Positions 1 to 7,711 of a DNA stretch of 11,869 nucleotides are shown here, one piece after another. The DNA lies in assembly GCA_024644285.1 (NCBI GenBank), contig JAHELH010000044.1:1-11869 (forward strand). Direction: 5' to 3'. The notes under the pieces were generated by a model that was given only the letters and a program-made list of their open reading frames with translations, was not told the origin of the DNA and searched no databases. Made by a program: the position numbers and the translations under genes. This stretch comes from Paracoccaceae bacterium. Its GTDB lineage: Bacteria > Pseudomonadota > Alphaproteobacteria > Rhodobacterales > Rhodobacteraceae. The number at the start of each line of letters is the position of its first letter. Within the stretch, counting starts at the first letter, position 1.

Positions 1-1466
1 GGGCCGAGGGCGCCTTCGGGATCACGGCGCAGGACTGGGCCGCGATCCGGTTTACCTTGCTGCAGGCCTCGCTGTCGGCGCTGTGCAGCGTCGCGCTGGC
101 GGTGCCGGTGGCGCGCGCCCTGGCGCGGCGGCGGTTTCCGGGACGCGGCCTTCTGATCACCCTGCTCGGCGCGCCGTTCATCCTGCCGGTCATCGTCGCG
201 GTGCTGGGGCTGCTGGCGGTCTTCGGGCGCAACGGCCTGCTGAATTCCGCGCTTGTCTGGCTGGGGGTCGAGCCGCTGCAGATCTACGGACTGCACGGCA
301 TCGTCCTGGCGCACGTCTTCTTCAACATGCCGCTGGCCACCCGGCTGATCCTGCAGGGCTGGGCCGCCATCCCGGCAGAGCGGTTCCGGCTTGCCGCCGC
401 GCTGGATTTCCGGCCTCACGACATCACCCGACGCCTGGAATACCCGATGCTGCGCGCCGTGCTGCCCGGCGCCTTCGCGGTGATCTTCCTGATCTGCACC
501 ACCAGCTTTGCGGTGGCCCTGGCGCTGGGCGGCGGGCCGCGGGCCACCACTGTGGAACTGGCGATCTACCAGGCGTTCCGCTTCGATTTCGACCTGTCGC
601 GCGCTGCCATTCTGGCGGTGATCCAGTTCGCCATCGGCGCGGTCGCGGCGGCGCTGGCCTACCGCGTCGCGGTCGCGCCGGGTTTCGGCAGCGGCCTTGG
701 CCGGCCGGTCCGCATCTGGGGACAGGCCTCGCCCGCACAGCGGCTGACCGACACCGTCTGCATCCTGGCGGCCGCCATGTTCCTGCTGACCCCGCTGTTG
801 ATGATCGTCCTCGACGGCCTGCCCGGCCTGACGAACCTGCCGGAGACCGTTCTCTGGGCGGCGCTGCGATCGATCGTCGTGGCGCTCTGCTCGACCGCGC
901 TGGCGCTGGCGCTTGCCCTGCCGATGGCGCTTAATATCCAGTCGGCCCGCGGCAAGCGGCGCGCGCTGACCGAGATCACAGGATACCTGTCGGTCTCGGC
1001 CTCGCCCCTGGTGCTGGGCACCGGGCTGTACCTGATCCTGTTCCCCGTCGCCGACCCCGTCCGGCTGGCCCTGGCGGTGACCGCAGTGATCAACGCCGTC
1101 ATGGCGCTGCCCTTCGCACTGCGCGCCATCAGCCCGGCACTGAACGCGATCGAGGCCGATTGGGGCCGGCTGGCCGACAGCCTCGACATGCGCGGCGGCG
1201 ACCGACTGCGGCTGCTGATCCTGCCGCGCCTGCGCCGACCTCTGGGCTTTGCCGCCGGGCTGACGGCGGCGCTTTCAATGGGCGATCTCGGCGTGATCGC
1301 GCTGTTCGCCGGGCCGGACCAGGCGACGCTGCCGCTGCAGCTTTACCGGCTGATGGCGGCCTACCGGATGCAGGACGCCGCCGCCGCGGCGCTGCTGCTG
1401 CTGGGCCTCAGTCTGACCCTTTTCTGGGTGTTCGACCGCGGGGGACGCACCGATGCTGACGCTTGA
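1..1466 (+). CDS. thiP: Thiamine ABC transporter permease ThiP (5' end outside window)
   Basis: Inner-membrane permease of the ThiBPQ importer, moving thiamine and its phosphates from the periplasmic binding protein into the cytoplasm. The frame is open to the window edge (first complete codon at base 3) and reads about 487 residues, so only the N-terminal few dozen residues are missing; a TTG at 57 is internal, because the codons before it already encode ThiP-like sequence (DWAAIRFT). Two fused permease halves are visible. Each has hydrophobic segments followed by an EAA-type coupling loop: near bases 375-450 (AERFRLAAALDF...) and 1150-1235 (EADWGRLADSLDMRGGD...). This duplicated architecture separates ThiP from single-domain permeases. 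The related iron permeases (FbpB type) share it, but the adjacent ATPase is ThiQ-like, which supports ThiP. The stop overlaps the thiQ start by 14 bases, so translation is probably coupled. A thiB gene is expected upstream. Confidence 0.92.
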   Translation, partial: AEGAFGITAQDWAAIRFTLLQASLSALCSVALAVPVARALARRRFPGRGLLITLLGAPFILPVIVAVLGLLAVFGRNGLLNSALVWLGVEPLQIYGLHGIVLAHVFFNMPLATRLILQGWAAIPAERFRLAAALDFRPHDITRRLEYPMLRAVLPGAFAVIFLICTTSFAVALALGGGPRATTVELAIYQAFRFDFDLSRAAILAVIQFAIGAVAAALAYRVAVAPGFGSGLGRPVRIWGQASPAQRLTDTVCILAAAMFLLTPLLMIVLDGLPGLTNLPETVLWAALRSIVVALCSTALALALALPMALNIQSARGKRRALTEITGYLSVSASPLVLGTGLYLILFPVADPVRLALAVTAVINAVMALPFALRAISPALNAIEADWGRLADSLDMRGGDRLRLLILPRLRRPLGFAAGLTAALSMGDLGVIALFAGPDQATLPLQLYRLMAAYRMQDAAAAALLLLGLSLTLFWVFDRGGRTDADA

Positions 1467-2148
1467 GCACCTGGCACTCCGGCAGGACGATTTCACTCTG
1501 ACCGCGCATCTGACCGTCGCACCGCGCCAGCGAGTCGCGGTCCTGGGACCTTCGGGCGCCGGCAAGTCGACGCTGCTGTCCGCCATCGCCGGTTTCCTGG
1601 AACCGGCCGCGGGGCGCATCCTGTGGCAGGGACAGGACCTGACCGGCATGCCGCCCGGAAAACGGCCACTGTCGATGGTGTTCCAGGATAACAACCTGTT
1701 TCCGCACCTCAACGCCTTCCAGAACGTGGCGCTGGGCCTGTCGCCGGGCCTGAGATTGGGAGATGCCGACCGCGAACGCGTCGAGACAAGCCTGTCGCAG
1801 GTCGGCCTCGGCGGCCTGGGCGACCGCAAGCCGGGCGCCCTGTCGGGTGGACAGCAGAGCCGCGTGGCGTTGGCCCGGGTGATGCTGCGGGCGCGGCCGC
1901 TGCTGCTGCTGGACGAGCCGTTCTCGGCCCTCGGACCGGCGCTGAAGGCCGGGATGCTGGATCTGGTGGCACACGTCAGCGAGACGATGCAGGCGACCGT
2001 CCTGATGGTCACCCACGACCCGTCGGACGCGCGGCGCTTCGCCGAAAAGACAATTTTGGTGGCCGAGGGCGTTGCCCATGTGCCGCGTGACACGGCCGCG
2101 CTGCTGGACAACCCGCCGCCGGCCCTGAAACGGTATCTCGGCCATTGA
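1453..2148 (+). CDS. thiQ: Thiamine ABC transporter ATP-binding protein ThiQ
   Basis: Cytoplasmic ATPase that powers the ThiP channel. The 231-residue protein is the usual ThiQ length and has all the ABC motifs: Walker A GPSGAGKST at 32-40, Q-loop glutamine in VFQDNN (Q78), signature LSGGQQSRVALAR at 130-142, Walker B LLLLDEP at 150-156 with catalytic Glu155, and the switch histidine in VTHDP (H188). The D-loop SALGPAL (158-164) is characteristic of ThiQ. The ATG lies inside the end of thiP, with a purine-rich GGGGGA about seven bases upstream. It ends nine bases before a hairpin shared with petC. The C-terminus is short, with no regulatory domain, also as in ThiQ. Confidence 0.93.
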   Translation: MLTLEHLALRQDDFTLTAHLTVAPRQRVAVLGPSGAGKSTLLSAIAGFLEPAAGRILWQGQDLTGMPPGKRPLSMVFQDNNLFPHLNAFQNVALGLSPGLRLGDADRERVETSLSQVGLGGLGDRKPGALSGGQQSRVALARVMLRARPLLLLDEPFSALGPALKAGMLDLVAHVSETMQATVLMVTHDPSDARRFAEKTILVAEGVAHVPRDTAALLDNPPPALKRYLGH

Positions 2149-2156
2149 AACGGAAA

Positions 2157-2174
2157 CGCGCCCCGAAGGGCGCG
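2157..2174. terminator. Hairpin terminator shared by thiQ and petC
   Basis: A perfect 7-bp GC stem (2157-2163 with 2168-2174) closed by a CGAA tetraloop lies between two convergent operons, nine bases after the thiQ stop and about 30 bases after the petC stop. Read on the minus strand, the stem is followed by TTTCCGTTTC, a reasonable U-rich tail, so it fits best as the petABC terminator. On the plus strand the tail is only CTTC, so termination of thiQ would be weaker. Confidence 0.7.
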
Positions 2175-2205
2175 CTTCAGAACTCCTGGGATCGCGGTGG
2201 GGGCG

Positions 2206-3006
2206 TCAGGCTTCCTTTGCCTTGGTCTTCTTTTTGATTGGCGCCCAGATTCGCTTGTTGGTCAGGTACAGAAGCACTGTAAAGATCGTCAGGAACAGCA
2301 CGGCAGCCAGTCCCGCCTGCTTGCGTTCCATCATCTTGGGTTCCGCCGTCCACATCAGGAACGCCGAGACATCCATCGCAATCTCTTCCAGTTCGGTCGA
2401 GTGACCGTCGGCATATTCCACGTCGTCACCATACAGCGGCGGCGCCATGCTGATCCAGCCGCCGGGAAATGCCGTGTTCTCGTACAGGATTGTGCCGGCC
2501 TCTTCCTTTTCCTCGCCGGTATATCCGGTCAGCAGCGACGCGATGTACTCTGCCCCGCCGATGCCCTTGAACAGCTGGTTGATGCCCAGGCCGTAGGGTC
2601 CGTGGAACCCGGCCCGCGCCTTGGCCATCAGGCTGAGGTCAGGTGCCCCCACGCTGGTATTGACCGGGAAGTTGTCGGTCGGCTTGGCCGGGCGGAAATC
2701 GTCCAGCTCGGGATCGAACACCTCGAAATTCTGCTCGGCATAGGCGCGGACCTGGTCGTCCGGCAGGCCCGGACCGTTGGCGTCCGCCAGGGTGCGCAGC
2801 GGCACATAGCGCAACCCGTGGCAGCCCGCGCAGACCTCGGTATAGACCTGCAGACCGCGCTGCAGTTGCATCTGATCGTAGGTGCCGAAGGGGCCCTCGA
2901 AGGAAAAGTCGAAATCCTCGGTATGCGCCTCTCCGCCCGCGGCCAGCGCGCCAACCGTGGACAGCGCCAGCGCCGCGACCGCGGACAGGGTCAGTGTCTT
3001 GAACAT
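2206..3006 (-). CDS. petC: Cytochrome c1 of the bc1 complex
   Basis: Membrane-anchored c-type haem subunit that passes electrons from the Rieske cluster to soluble cytochrome c. From this start it has 266 residues: an N-terminal signal peptide (hydrophobic 4-22, likely cut after ALA), haem site CAGCH at 59-63, cytochrome c1-type segments GPDLS-like (APDLSLMAKARAGF, 122-134) and NQLFKGIGG (143-151), a likely axial ligand Met187 in ISMAPPL, and a C-terminal anchor helix (about 231-249) ending in a lysine-rich tail. Only the two haem cysteines are present, so the extra disulphide known from Rhodobacter cytochrome c1 is absent. An in-frame ATG two codons earlier (3012) is possible; 3006 is preferred because AGGGA sits about eight bases before it and only two before 3012. 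It is the last gene of petABC, closely following petB. Confidence 0.95.
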   Translation of the reverse strand: MFKTLTLSAVAALALSTVGALAAGGEAHTEDFDFSFEGPFGTYDQMQLQRGLQVYTEVCAGCHGLRYVPLRTLADANGPGLPDDQVRAYAEQNFEVFDPELDDFRPAKPTDNFPVNTSVGAPDLSLMAKARAGFHGPYGLGINQLFKGIGGAEYIASLLTGYTGEEKEEAGTILYENTAFPGGWISMAPPLYGDDVEYADGHSTELEEIAMDVSAFLMWTAEPKMMERKQAGLAAVLFLTIFTVLLYLTNKRIWAPIKKKTKAKEA

Positions 3007-3020
3007 GGTCATGGTCCCTA

Positions 3021-4364
3021 TCACTCCGCCGGGTTGACGACGGTCTTCGTGCCGCCGGTCTTGGGATCGTAATGCGCCGCGAAATCCTCTTCGATGGTCG
3101 CGGGCTGCGGCAACGGCTTCTCGATCACGCCCAGGATCGGCAGGATCACCAGGAAATAAGCGAACCAGTAGGCCGAGGCGATCAGCGAGATCGTCGAATA
3201 GGGCGGCTCCGCCGGCATCGCGCCGGCCCACATCAGCACCAGGAAGTCGATGACCAGCAGCGCGAACCACCACTTGAACATCGGCCGGTAGCGGCCCGAG
3301 CGGACCGAGGACGTGTCCAGCCACGGCACCAGAACCATCACGAAGATCGAGCCGAACATCGCCAGGACACCGAAGAACTTGGCGTCGATGATGCCCGCCG
3401 AGACGAAGTTGGCGATCTGCACCACCCAGACATCGGCGGTGAAGGCACGCAGAATGGCGTAGAACGGCAGGAAGTACCATTCCGGCACGATATGCGCGGG
3501 CGTCGCCAGGGCGTTGGCCTCGATGTAGTTGTCGGGGTGCCCCAGATAGTTCGGCATGAAGCCCACGATGGCGAAGAAGATCACCAGGATCAGCATCAGC
3601 GCGAACAGGTCCTTCATCACGAAATAGGGCCAGAACGGCAGCGTGTCCTTTTCGGCCTCGGCCTTCGACGACCGGCGCACCTCGACCCCGGTGGGGTTGT
3701 TGTTGCCGGTCGAGTGGAAGGCCCAGACATGTACGATGACCAGGCCCGCGATGATGAAGGGCACCAGGTAGTGCAGGCTGAAGAACCGGTTCAATGTTGC
3801 GTTGTCGACGGCGGGGCCGCCCAAGAGCCAGGTCTGGATCGGCTCTCCGACAAGCGGGATCGCCCCGAAAAGGCCGGTGATGACCGTTGCGCCCCAGAAC
3901 GACATCTGCCCCCAGGGCAGGACGTATCCCATGAAGGCCGTCGCCATCATCGCCAGGTAGATCAGCATGCCGATTATCCACGTCACCTCTCGCGGGGTTT
4001 TGTAGGACCCGTAGTAGAGACCGCGGAAGATGTGCAGGTAGACCGCGACGAAGAACAGCGAGGCGCCGTTGGAATGAAGATAGCGCAGCATGTAGCCACC
4101 GTTCACGTTGCGCATGATGTGCTCGACGCTGGCAAAGGCCAGGTCGACATGGGAGGTATAGTGCATCGCCAGCACGATGCCGGTGACGATCTGCAGAACC
4201 AGGCAGAACACCAGGACGATGCCCCAGATCCACATCCAGTTGAGGTTCTTTGGGGTGGGGATCATCAGCGTGTCATAGAGCAGGCCAATCACCGGCAGGC
4301 GGCGTTCCAGCCACTTCTCGCCGCTGGTCTTGGGCTCGTAATGGTCGTGCGGGATTCCAGACAT
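3021..4364 (-). CDS. petB: Cytochrome b of the bc1 complex
   Basis: Central membrane subunit of ubiquinol:cytochrome c reductase, carrying both b haems and the Qo and Qi quinone sites. The 447-residue protein has the four haem ligands His97 and His111 (YLH...YLH, 14 apart) and His198 and His212 (SLHYLVPF...VIVHVWAFH). It also has the Qo-site PEWY at 294-297. This numbering matches Rhodobacter. It has the long bacterial form, with eight expected helices and an unsplit C-terminal half, unlike the split b6/subunit IV type. I chose ATG 4364 (MSGIPHDHYEP) because AAGGGA lies six bases before it and homologues begin there; an upstream in-frame ATG-like extension to 4406 would overlap petA. The Shine-Dalgarno sequence lies right after the petA stop, which is ten bases away. 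Confidence 0.97.
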   Translation of the reverse strand: MSGIPHDHYEPKTSGEKWLERRLPVIGLLYDTLMIPTPKNLNWMWIWGIVLVFCLVLQIVTGIVLAMHYTSHVDLAFASVEHIMRNVNGGYMLRYLHSNGASLFFVAVYLHIFRGLYYGSYKTPREVTWIIGMLIYLAMMATAFMGYVLPWGQMSFWGATVITGLFGAIPLVGEPIQTWLLGGPAVDNATLNRFFSLHYLVPFIIAGLVIVHVWAFHSTGNNNPTGVEVRRSSKAEAEKDTLPFWPYFVMKDLFALMLILVIFFAIVGFMPNYLGHPDNYIEANALATPAHIVPEWYFLPFYAILRAFTADVWVVQIANFVSAGIIDAKFFGVLAMFGSIFVMVLVPWLDTSSVRSGRYRPMFKWWFALLVIDFLVLMWAGAMPAEPPYSTISLIASAYWFAYFLVILPILGVIEKPLPQPATIEEDFAAHYDPKTGGTKTVVNPAE

Positions 4365-4374
4365 GTCGCTTCCC

Positions 4375-4938
4375 TTATCCGAGAACGATTGTGGTTTCGT
4401 CGACAAACTCAGCTACCGGAATGTGCAAGTTTTCCGGCGCGGGTCCCCTGCGGATGCGGCCCGAAGTGTCGTAGTGGCTGCCGTGGCAGGGGCAGAACCA
4501 GCCGCCGAAATCGCCCGCCTCGTTTAGCGGGACGCAACCGAGATGGGTGCAGACGCCGATCTGCACCAGCCACTCGCCGGTTTCGTCCAGCGCGCGGTTT
4601 TCGTCGGCTGCCGAAACATCGCCGCTGATATTGGGATTGCGGGCGCTCTGATCCGGAAGCTCGGACAGATCGACGGTGCGCGCGGCCTCGACTTCGTCGG
4701 CGGTGCGGCGGCGGATGAAGACCGGCTTGCCCAGGTACTTGACGGTCAGTTGCGTGCCTTCGGCGACGCCTGACACATCCACCCGGATCGAGCTGAGCGC
4801 CTGGACGTCGGCCGAGGGGTTCATCTGGTTGACGAGTGGCCACACCGCCGCGCCGGTCGCAACGGCTGCAGCACCGGCGGTCGCGTAATACAGAAAGTCG
4901 CGGCGGGTGCCTTCTTGGTGGTCTTCTGCATGGGACAC
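4375..4938 (-). CDS. petA: Rieske iron-sulfur protein of the bc1 complex
   Basis: The 2Fe-2S subunit that takes the first electron from ubiquinol and swings to cytochrome c1. The 187 residues match the Rhodobacter length. A twin-arginine motif TRRDFLYYAT (11-20) precedes the uncleaved N-terminal anchor helix (about 17-37). The cluster motifs are CTHLGC at 130-135 and CPCHGSH at 149-155: Cys130, His132, Cys149 and His152 bind the cluster, and Cys135/Cys151 form the disulphide. The GPAPENL loop follows at 165-171. The start is a GTG at 4938, with GGAG eight bases before it; translation from 5013 would add an N-terminal extension not seen in the family and lacks support. First gene of petABC. 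Confidence 0.96.
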   Translation of the reverse strand: MSHAEDHQEGTRRDFLYYATAGAAAVATGAAVWPLVNQMNPSADVQALSSIRVDVSGVAEGTQLTVKYLGKPVFIRRRTADEVEAARTVDLSELPDQSARNPNISGDVSAADENRALDETGEWLVQIGVCTHLGCVPLNEAGDFGGWFCPCHGSHYDTSGRIRRGPAPENLHIPVAEFVDETTIVLG

Positions 4939-5016
4939 GAGCGTTTCTCCATTCCTCGACCGCGCAGGGTCAATCCGATCCTTAGGTGTCGCGCGAACGC
5001 ACCTTGTACGCAACGA

Positions 5017-5045
5017 GTTTTAGAGGCGCGTGTCAGAAGCGTAAA
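5017..5045 (-). promoter_or_regulatory. Candidate petABC promoter
   Basis: On the minus strand TTTACG (5040-5045) and TAAAAC (5017-5022) are 17 bases apart. Each matches four of six sigma70 consensus bases. A transcript starting near 5010 would have a leader of about 72 bases before the petA GTG. The whole 289-base gap between petA and the outer-membrane protein gene contains no convincing gene; it must hold both divergent promoters. Confidence 0.35.
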
Positions 5046-5141
5046 GCGGACTCTGGCCGCAATCCGGGACGCTTTGTCGCGGCGCGGCGGAAAACCGGGG
5101 GAAATCCGGGTAAATTCTGCGGGAACTTCCGCCGATCGCCG

Positions 5142-5170
5142 TTGCCAAGGCGATAAAATGTTTGAATTTT
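5142..5170 (+). promoter_or_regulatory. Weak candidate promoter for the outer-membrane protein gene
   Basis: TTGCCA (5142-5147, five of six bases of the -35 consensus) is 17 bases from AATTTT (5165-5170, three of six). This A/T-rich patch is the most promoter-like part of the region before the gene, but the -10 element is poor. The nearby GATAAAAT at 5152-5159 could serve instead with a worse -35. Confidence 0.22.
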
Positions 5171-5227
5171 GGCACCCGAGGGGTCAGGTAAGAGATCAAG
5201 ATGGTCCGGCCCTTGGAGTAATCCGCC

Positions 5228-5890
5228 GTGCGCATGTCCCGAATACTGCAAGCCCTGGCTGTCTCGCTGGCCGCATTCGCGCTGCCGGCGCAGGCAGAGA
5301 CAGAGCTGAGCTTCTACACCGGCGTGCAAGAGGCGCCGCACAGCCGTGTCAAGGGCGCCGACCCCAGCGGCATCGGCACGTTCAACTTCCTCGCGACCTG
5401 GGAGGGCCGCTCGTTCGAAGCGCCGCCGCATTACGGTTTCCGCGCCACCTACTGGACGACGGACCGTTTGGGTTTCGGCCTCGATTTCAACCACGTCAAG
5501 GTCTACGCCGACAGCGCGACCCTGACGGGTAATGGTTTCACCCTGCTCGAATTCTCCGACGGTTTGAACATCCTGATAGCCAATGTCTGGCACCGCTGGC
5601 CGCAGCCGAGCCGCGCCTGGACGCCCTATGTCGGGGCCGGCGTCGGCCTGTCGATCCCGCATGTCGAATCGCAGACCACCGGCGGGCTGCGCACCTTCGA
5701 GTACCAGGTGACCGGCCCCGCGGTGCAATGGGTTGCCGGCGTCAAGTACGACATCAACGACCGTTGGGGCATCTTCGGCGAATACAAGGGCACTTATTCG
5801 GTCAACGAGGCCGACCTCGTGGGCGGCGGCACACTGAAGACGAACATCGTGACCAACGCGCTGAATGTCGGCGTGGCCCTGAGGTTCTAG
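5228..5890 (+). CDS. Outer-membrane beta-barrel protein
   Basis: Probable small outer-membrane beta-barrel protein of unknown specific role. The 220 residues begin with a clear signal peptide: basic MRMSR, a hydrophobic stretch to residue 20 and a PAQA cleavage site after residue 23. The rest has alternating polar/aromatic strands, glycine-rich turns (VGAGVGLS near 138-145) and ends in NVGVALRF, with the terminal Phe typical of proteins inserted by the Bam complex. It resembles the general OMP_b-brl/OmpW-like porin families; I see no lipid A deacylase or other catalytic motif. The GTG start has GGAG at 5215-5218, nine bases before it; the ATG two codons later would leave 15. It is divergent from petA. 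Function remains open. Confidence 0.8.
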   Translation: MRMSRILQALAVSLAAFALPAQAETELSFYTGVQEAPHSRVKGADPSGIGTFNFLATWEGRSFEAPPHYGFRATYWTTDRLGFGLDFNHVKVYADSATLTGNGFTLLEFSDGLNILIANVWHRWPQPSRAWTPYVGAGVGLSIPHVESQTTGGLRTFEYQVTGPAVQWVAGVKYDINDRWGIFGEYKGTYSVNEADLVGGGTLKTNIVTNALNVGVALRF

Positions 5891-5899
5891 GCCGGGCGG

Positions 5900-6283
5900 G
5901 TGCAAGATCCGCGGGCGAACAAGGCCAACGCCATCGCCTTCTACGACATGATGTTCAACCGGTGCCAGCCGCGCGTGGCGATCGAGCGCTACGTGGGTGA
6001 CGTCTACATCCAGCACAATCCCGAGGTGGCCGACGGCAAGACCGCCTTCATCGACTATTTCGAGCGGATGGCGGCGGAATATCCCGGCAAGGCGGTCCAA
6101 TTCAAACGCGCCATCGCCGAGGACGACCTGGTGGTGCTGCATTGCCACCAGACCTGGCCGGGCATCGACGACTATGCCGGCATCGACATTTTTCGCTTCG
6201 ACGAAAACGGAAAGATCGTCGAGCACTGGGACGTGCTGCAGGTCATCCGCGGAAATCCGGCGAACGAGAACGGCATGTTCTGA
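5900..6283 (+). CDS. SnoaL/NTF2-like cone-fold protein
   Basis: Small soluble protein (127 residues, no signal peptide) resembling the SnoaL-like group of the nuclear transport factor 2 superfamily. The pattern is typical: an N-terminal helix with AIAFYDMMFN (11-20), RYVGDVYIQHNPEVADGK (30-47), ERMAAEYPG (55-63), then strands containing VVLHCHQTW (78-86), IDIFRFDENGKIVEHWDVLQ (95-114). Such proteins include hydrolases, isomerases and uncharacterised stress-related members; the substrate cannot be told from sequence. The start is GTG at 5900, nine bases after the stop of the preceding gene, with no good Shine-Dalgarno, so it may be translated by coupling or reinitiation. It ends eleven bases from the convergent transglycosylase gene; no terminator is evident between them. 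Confidence 0.82.
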   Translation: MQDPRANKANAIAFYDMMFNRCQPRVAIERYVGDVYIQHNPEVADGKTAFIDYFERMAAEYPGKAVQFKRAIAEDDLVVLHCHQTWPGIDDYAGIDIFRFDENGKIVEHWDVLQVIRGNPANENGMF

Positions 6284-6294
6284 GACCTCGCGGC

Positions 6295-7548
6295 CTATCG
6301 CACCAGCGCAGACTTCATCGCCGCCTCGGGGAAACAGGTCGCCGGTTTCCCGGCCGCCTCCTGCCAGCGTCCGATCGAGCGCCGCGTCTTGAACCCCGGC
6401 AGCCCGTCCGCACCGCCGACATCGTGGCCCATCGCCTCCAGCGCGCGTTGCATCGCCGCGATGTCCGACCGCAGCATTTGCCCGACATCGCGCCAGCCTG
6501 CCGTGAAATCGCCGCTACCATACTGGATGCGGTCGCCCATATGCCCCACGAACAGCGCGTACAGGTCGCTGAAATTGTAGTCCTTCAAGACGTAGAAATT
6601 CGGCGTCGCGATAAAGGCCGGCCCGTTGCGGCCGGCCGGCATCAGAAGGTATCCCTCCCCGCGCAACTCGTGCTCGGGAAACGGGCGGCCAGAGACGCGC
6701 CTGATGCCCATGTCCACCCATTCCGAGATGGCGCGCCCCTGGTCCGGGCCCTCCAGCGTGCAGGACACGCTTTCCGGAACCGCGACCTCGAATCCCCAGT
6801 CGCGCCCGCTGACCCATCCGTGACGTGCCAGGTAATTTCCGATGGACGCGATGGTGTCGGCCTCGGACCGCCAGATATCGGCCTTCCCGTCTCCATCGCC
6901 ATCCCGGGCGTATTTCAGGAAATTCGAAGGCATGAATTGAGGTTGCCCCAGAGCCCCGGCCCAGCTGCTCTTCATCGCCGCGTTCGGCGCGTGGCCGGCC
7001 TCGGCGATTTGCAGCGCCGCGATCAACTCTTCCGCGAAATAGTCCGCCCGCCGACCCATGAAGCCCTTGGTGCCCAGAATTTCGAAGACATTGTGCGGGA
7101 TATCCACCCGACCATAGCCGCTTTCCCGGCCCCAGATCGCCAGGATGATTCGCCCGGGAACGCCGGTCGCACGCTCGGTTCGGGCCAGGACCGTCGCGTG
7201 ACGGCGGGCCATCTGGCGCCCGACCGCGGTCGCGCCGTCGATGGCTCCGCGGCTGAAATAGCGGGCCGGGCTACCGAACTCGGCCTGGCGTTGTTGCCGC
7301 GGCGTCGACTCGCTGCGGCCGGGCGGCTGCAGATCGGGGATGTCCCAGTTCAGCGAGACGCCCCGGAACGCCTCGTCGACCGTGGCCCGCGAGACGCCTT
7401 CCGCGCGCGCCCGCGGCCAAATTGTCTCGTCCAGCCATGCCTGGAACTGCCGTTCTACCGCCGCTCGGTTCTGCGCCGACGCCGGCCCGGTCACGGTCAG
7501 AGCCAATAGAACTAACAGGCCGCCGATCAGTCGCCCTAGGATACTCAT
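6295..7548 (-). CDS. MltB-type lytic murein transglycosylase
   Basis: Periplasmic enzyme that cleaves the MurNAc-GlcNAc bond of peptidoglycan, leaving 1,6-anhydro-MurNAc. The 417-residue protein starts with a signal peptide (hydrophobic 6-20, likely cut after ASA at residue 25). No lipobox cysteine is seen, so it is soluble rather than a lipoprotein. The SLT_2/GH103 domain spans about 30-330: catalytic Glu142 in IWGRESGYG, GALGQPQFMPSNF (198-210), and the DGDGDGKADIW calcium-loop-like stretch (216-226) followed by DTIASIGNYL. A C-terminal peptidoglycan-binding domain (about 355-410, IAAMQRALEAMGHDVGGADG) follows. GGAG lies eleven bases before the ATG. It probably has its own promoter, as the 163 bases upstream contain no gene. 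Confidence 0.93.
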   Translation of the reverse strand: MSILGRLIGGLLVLLALTVTGPASAQNRAAVERQFQAWLDETIWPRARAEGVSRATVDEAFRGVSLNWDIPDLQPPGRSESTPRQQRQAEFGSPARYFSRGAIDGATAVGRQMARRHATVLARTERATGVPGRIILAIWGRESGYGRVDIPHNVFEILGTKGFMGRRADYFAEELIAALQIAEAGHAPNAAMKSSWAGALGQPQFMPSNFLKYARDGDGDGKADIWRSEADTIASIGNYLARHGWVSGRDWGFEVAVPESVSCTLEGPDQGRAISEWVDMGIRRVSGRPFPEHELRGEGYLLMPAGRNGPAFIATPNFYVLKDYNFSDLYALFVGHMGDRIQYGSGDFTAGWRDVGQMLRSDIAAMQRALEAMGHDVGGADGLPGFKTRRSIGRWQEAAGKPATCFPEAAMKSALVR

Positions 7549-7653
7549 GCCGCGAAGATCTCCTGCATGGTTTGGTCGGCTCCCTTGGCACTGCGGGCAA
7601 TCGGAGCAGGCCGGGCGCAGACGACGCCCCCGCGTTTCACCACAGCGGCAAGC

Positions 7654-7681
7654 ATGTTATCGGTAACTTCATATTTGTCAG
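7654..7681 (-). promoter_or_regulatory. Candidate promoter for the transglycosylase gene
   Basis: On the minus strand CTGACA (7676-7681, five of six -35 bases) and TAACAT (7654-7659, four of six -10 bases) are 16 bases apart. Transcription would start near 7647, giving a leader of about 100 bases. The palindrome at 7695-7710 is centred about 55 bases upstream of that start. Confidence 0.4.
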
Positions 7682-7694
7682 CAGGTTGATTCGC

Positions 7695-7710
7695 TGTCCA
7701 AGCTTGGACA
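7695..7710. repeat. Perfect 16-base palindrome
   Basis: TGTCCAAGCTTGGACA is identical to its reverse complement and sits one base beyond the GST stop codon, upstream of the transglycosylase gene. It has no loop of its own and no T-run after it on either strand, so it looks more like a dimeric repressor or activator site than a terminator. I do not recognise the cognate regulator. Confidence 0.6.
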
Positions 7711-7711
7711 C

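Noticed and set aside
2206..4233. A 675-codon minus-strand frame covering petB and petC
   Set aside because: It reads petB out of frame before entering the petC frame. The petB frame shows all haem ligands, and petC has its own start and ribosome site.
3072..4628. A 518-codon plus-strand frame opposite petB and petA
   Set aside because: Complement of clear bc1 genes; its composition (Arg, His, Asp, Gln rich) is typical of an antisense shadow in high-GC DNA, with no domain.
4939..5227. A small gene or RNA in the petA/outer-membrane protein gap
   Set aside because: No frame with a ribosome site and no convincing hairpin plus terminator; only promoter-like elements and a weak 6-bp ATCGCC/GGCGAT repeat.
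5033..6226. A 397-codon minus-strand frame opposite the beta-barrel and SnoaL-like genes
   Set aside because: The plus strand gives a signal peptide, terminal Phe and an NTF2-like pattern; this frame gives nothing recognisable and runs through the petA promoter region.
7545..7655. A 36-codon minus-strand reading frame ending over the transglycosylase start (ATGA)
   Set aside because: Its ATG overlaps the predicted -10 element and lacks a Shine-Dalgarno; no hydrophobic or leader-peptide character.
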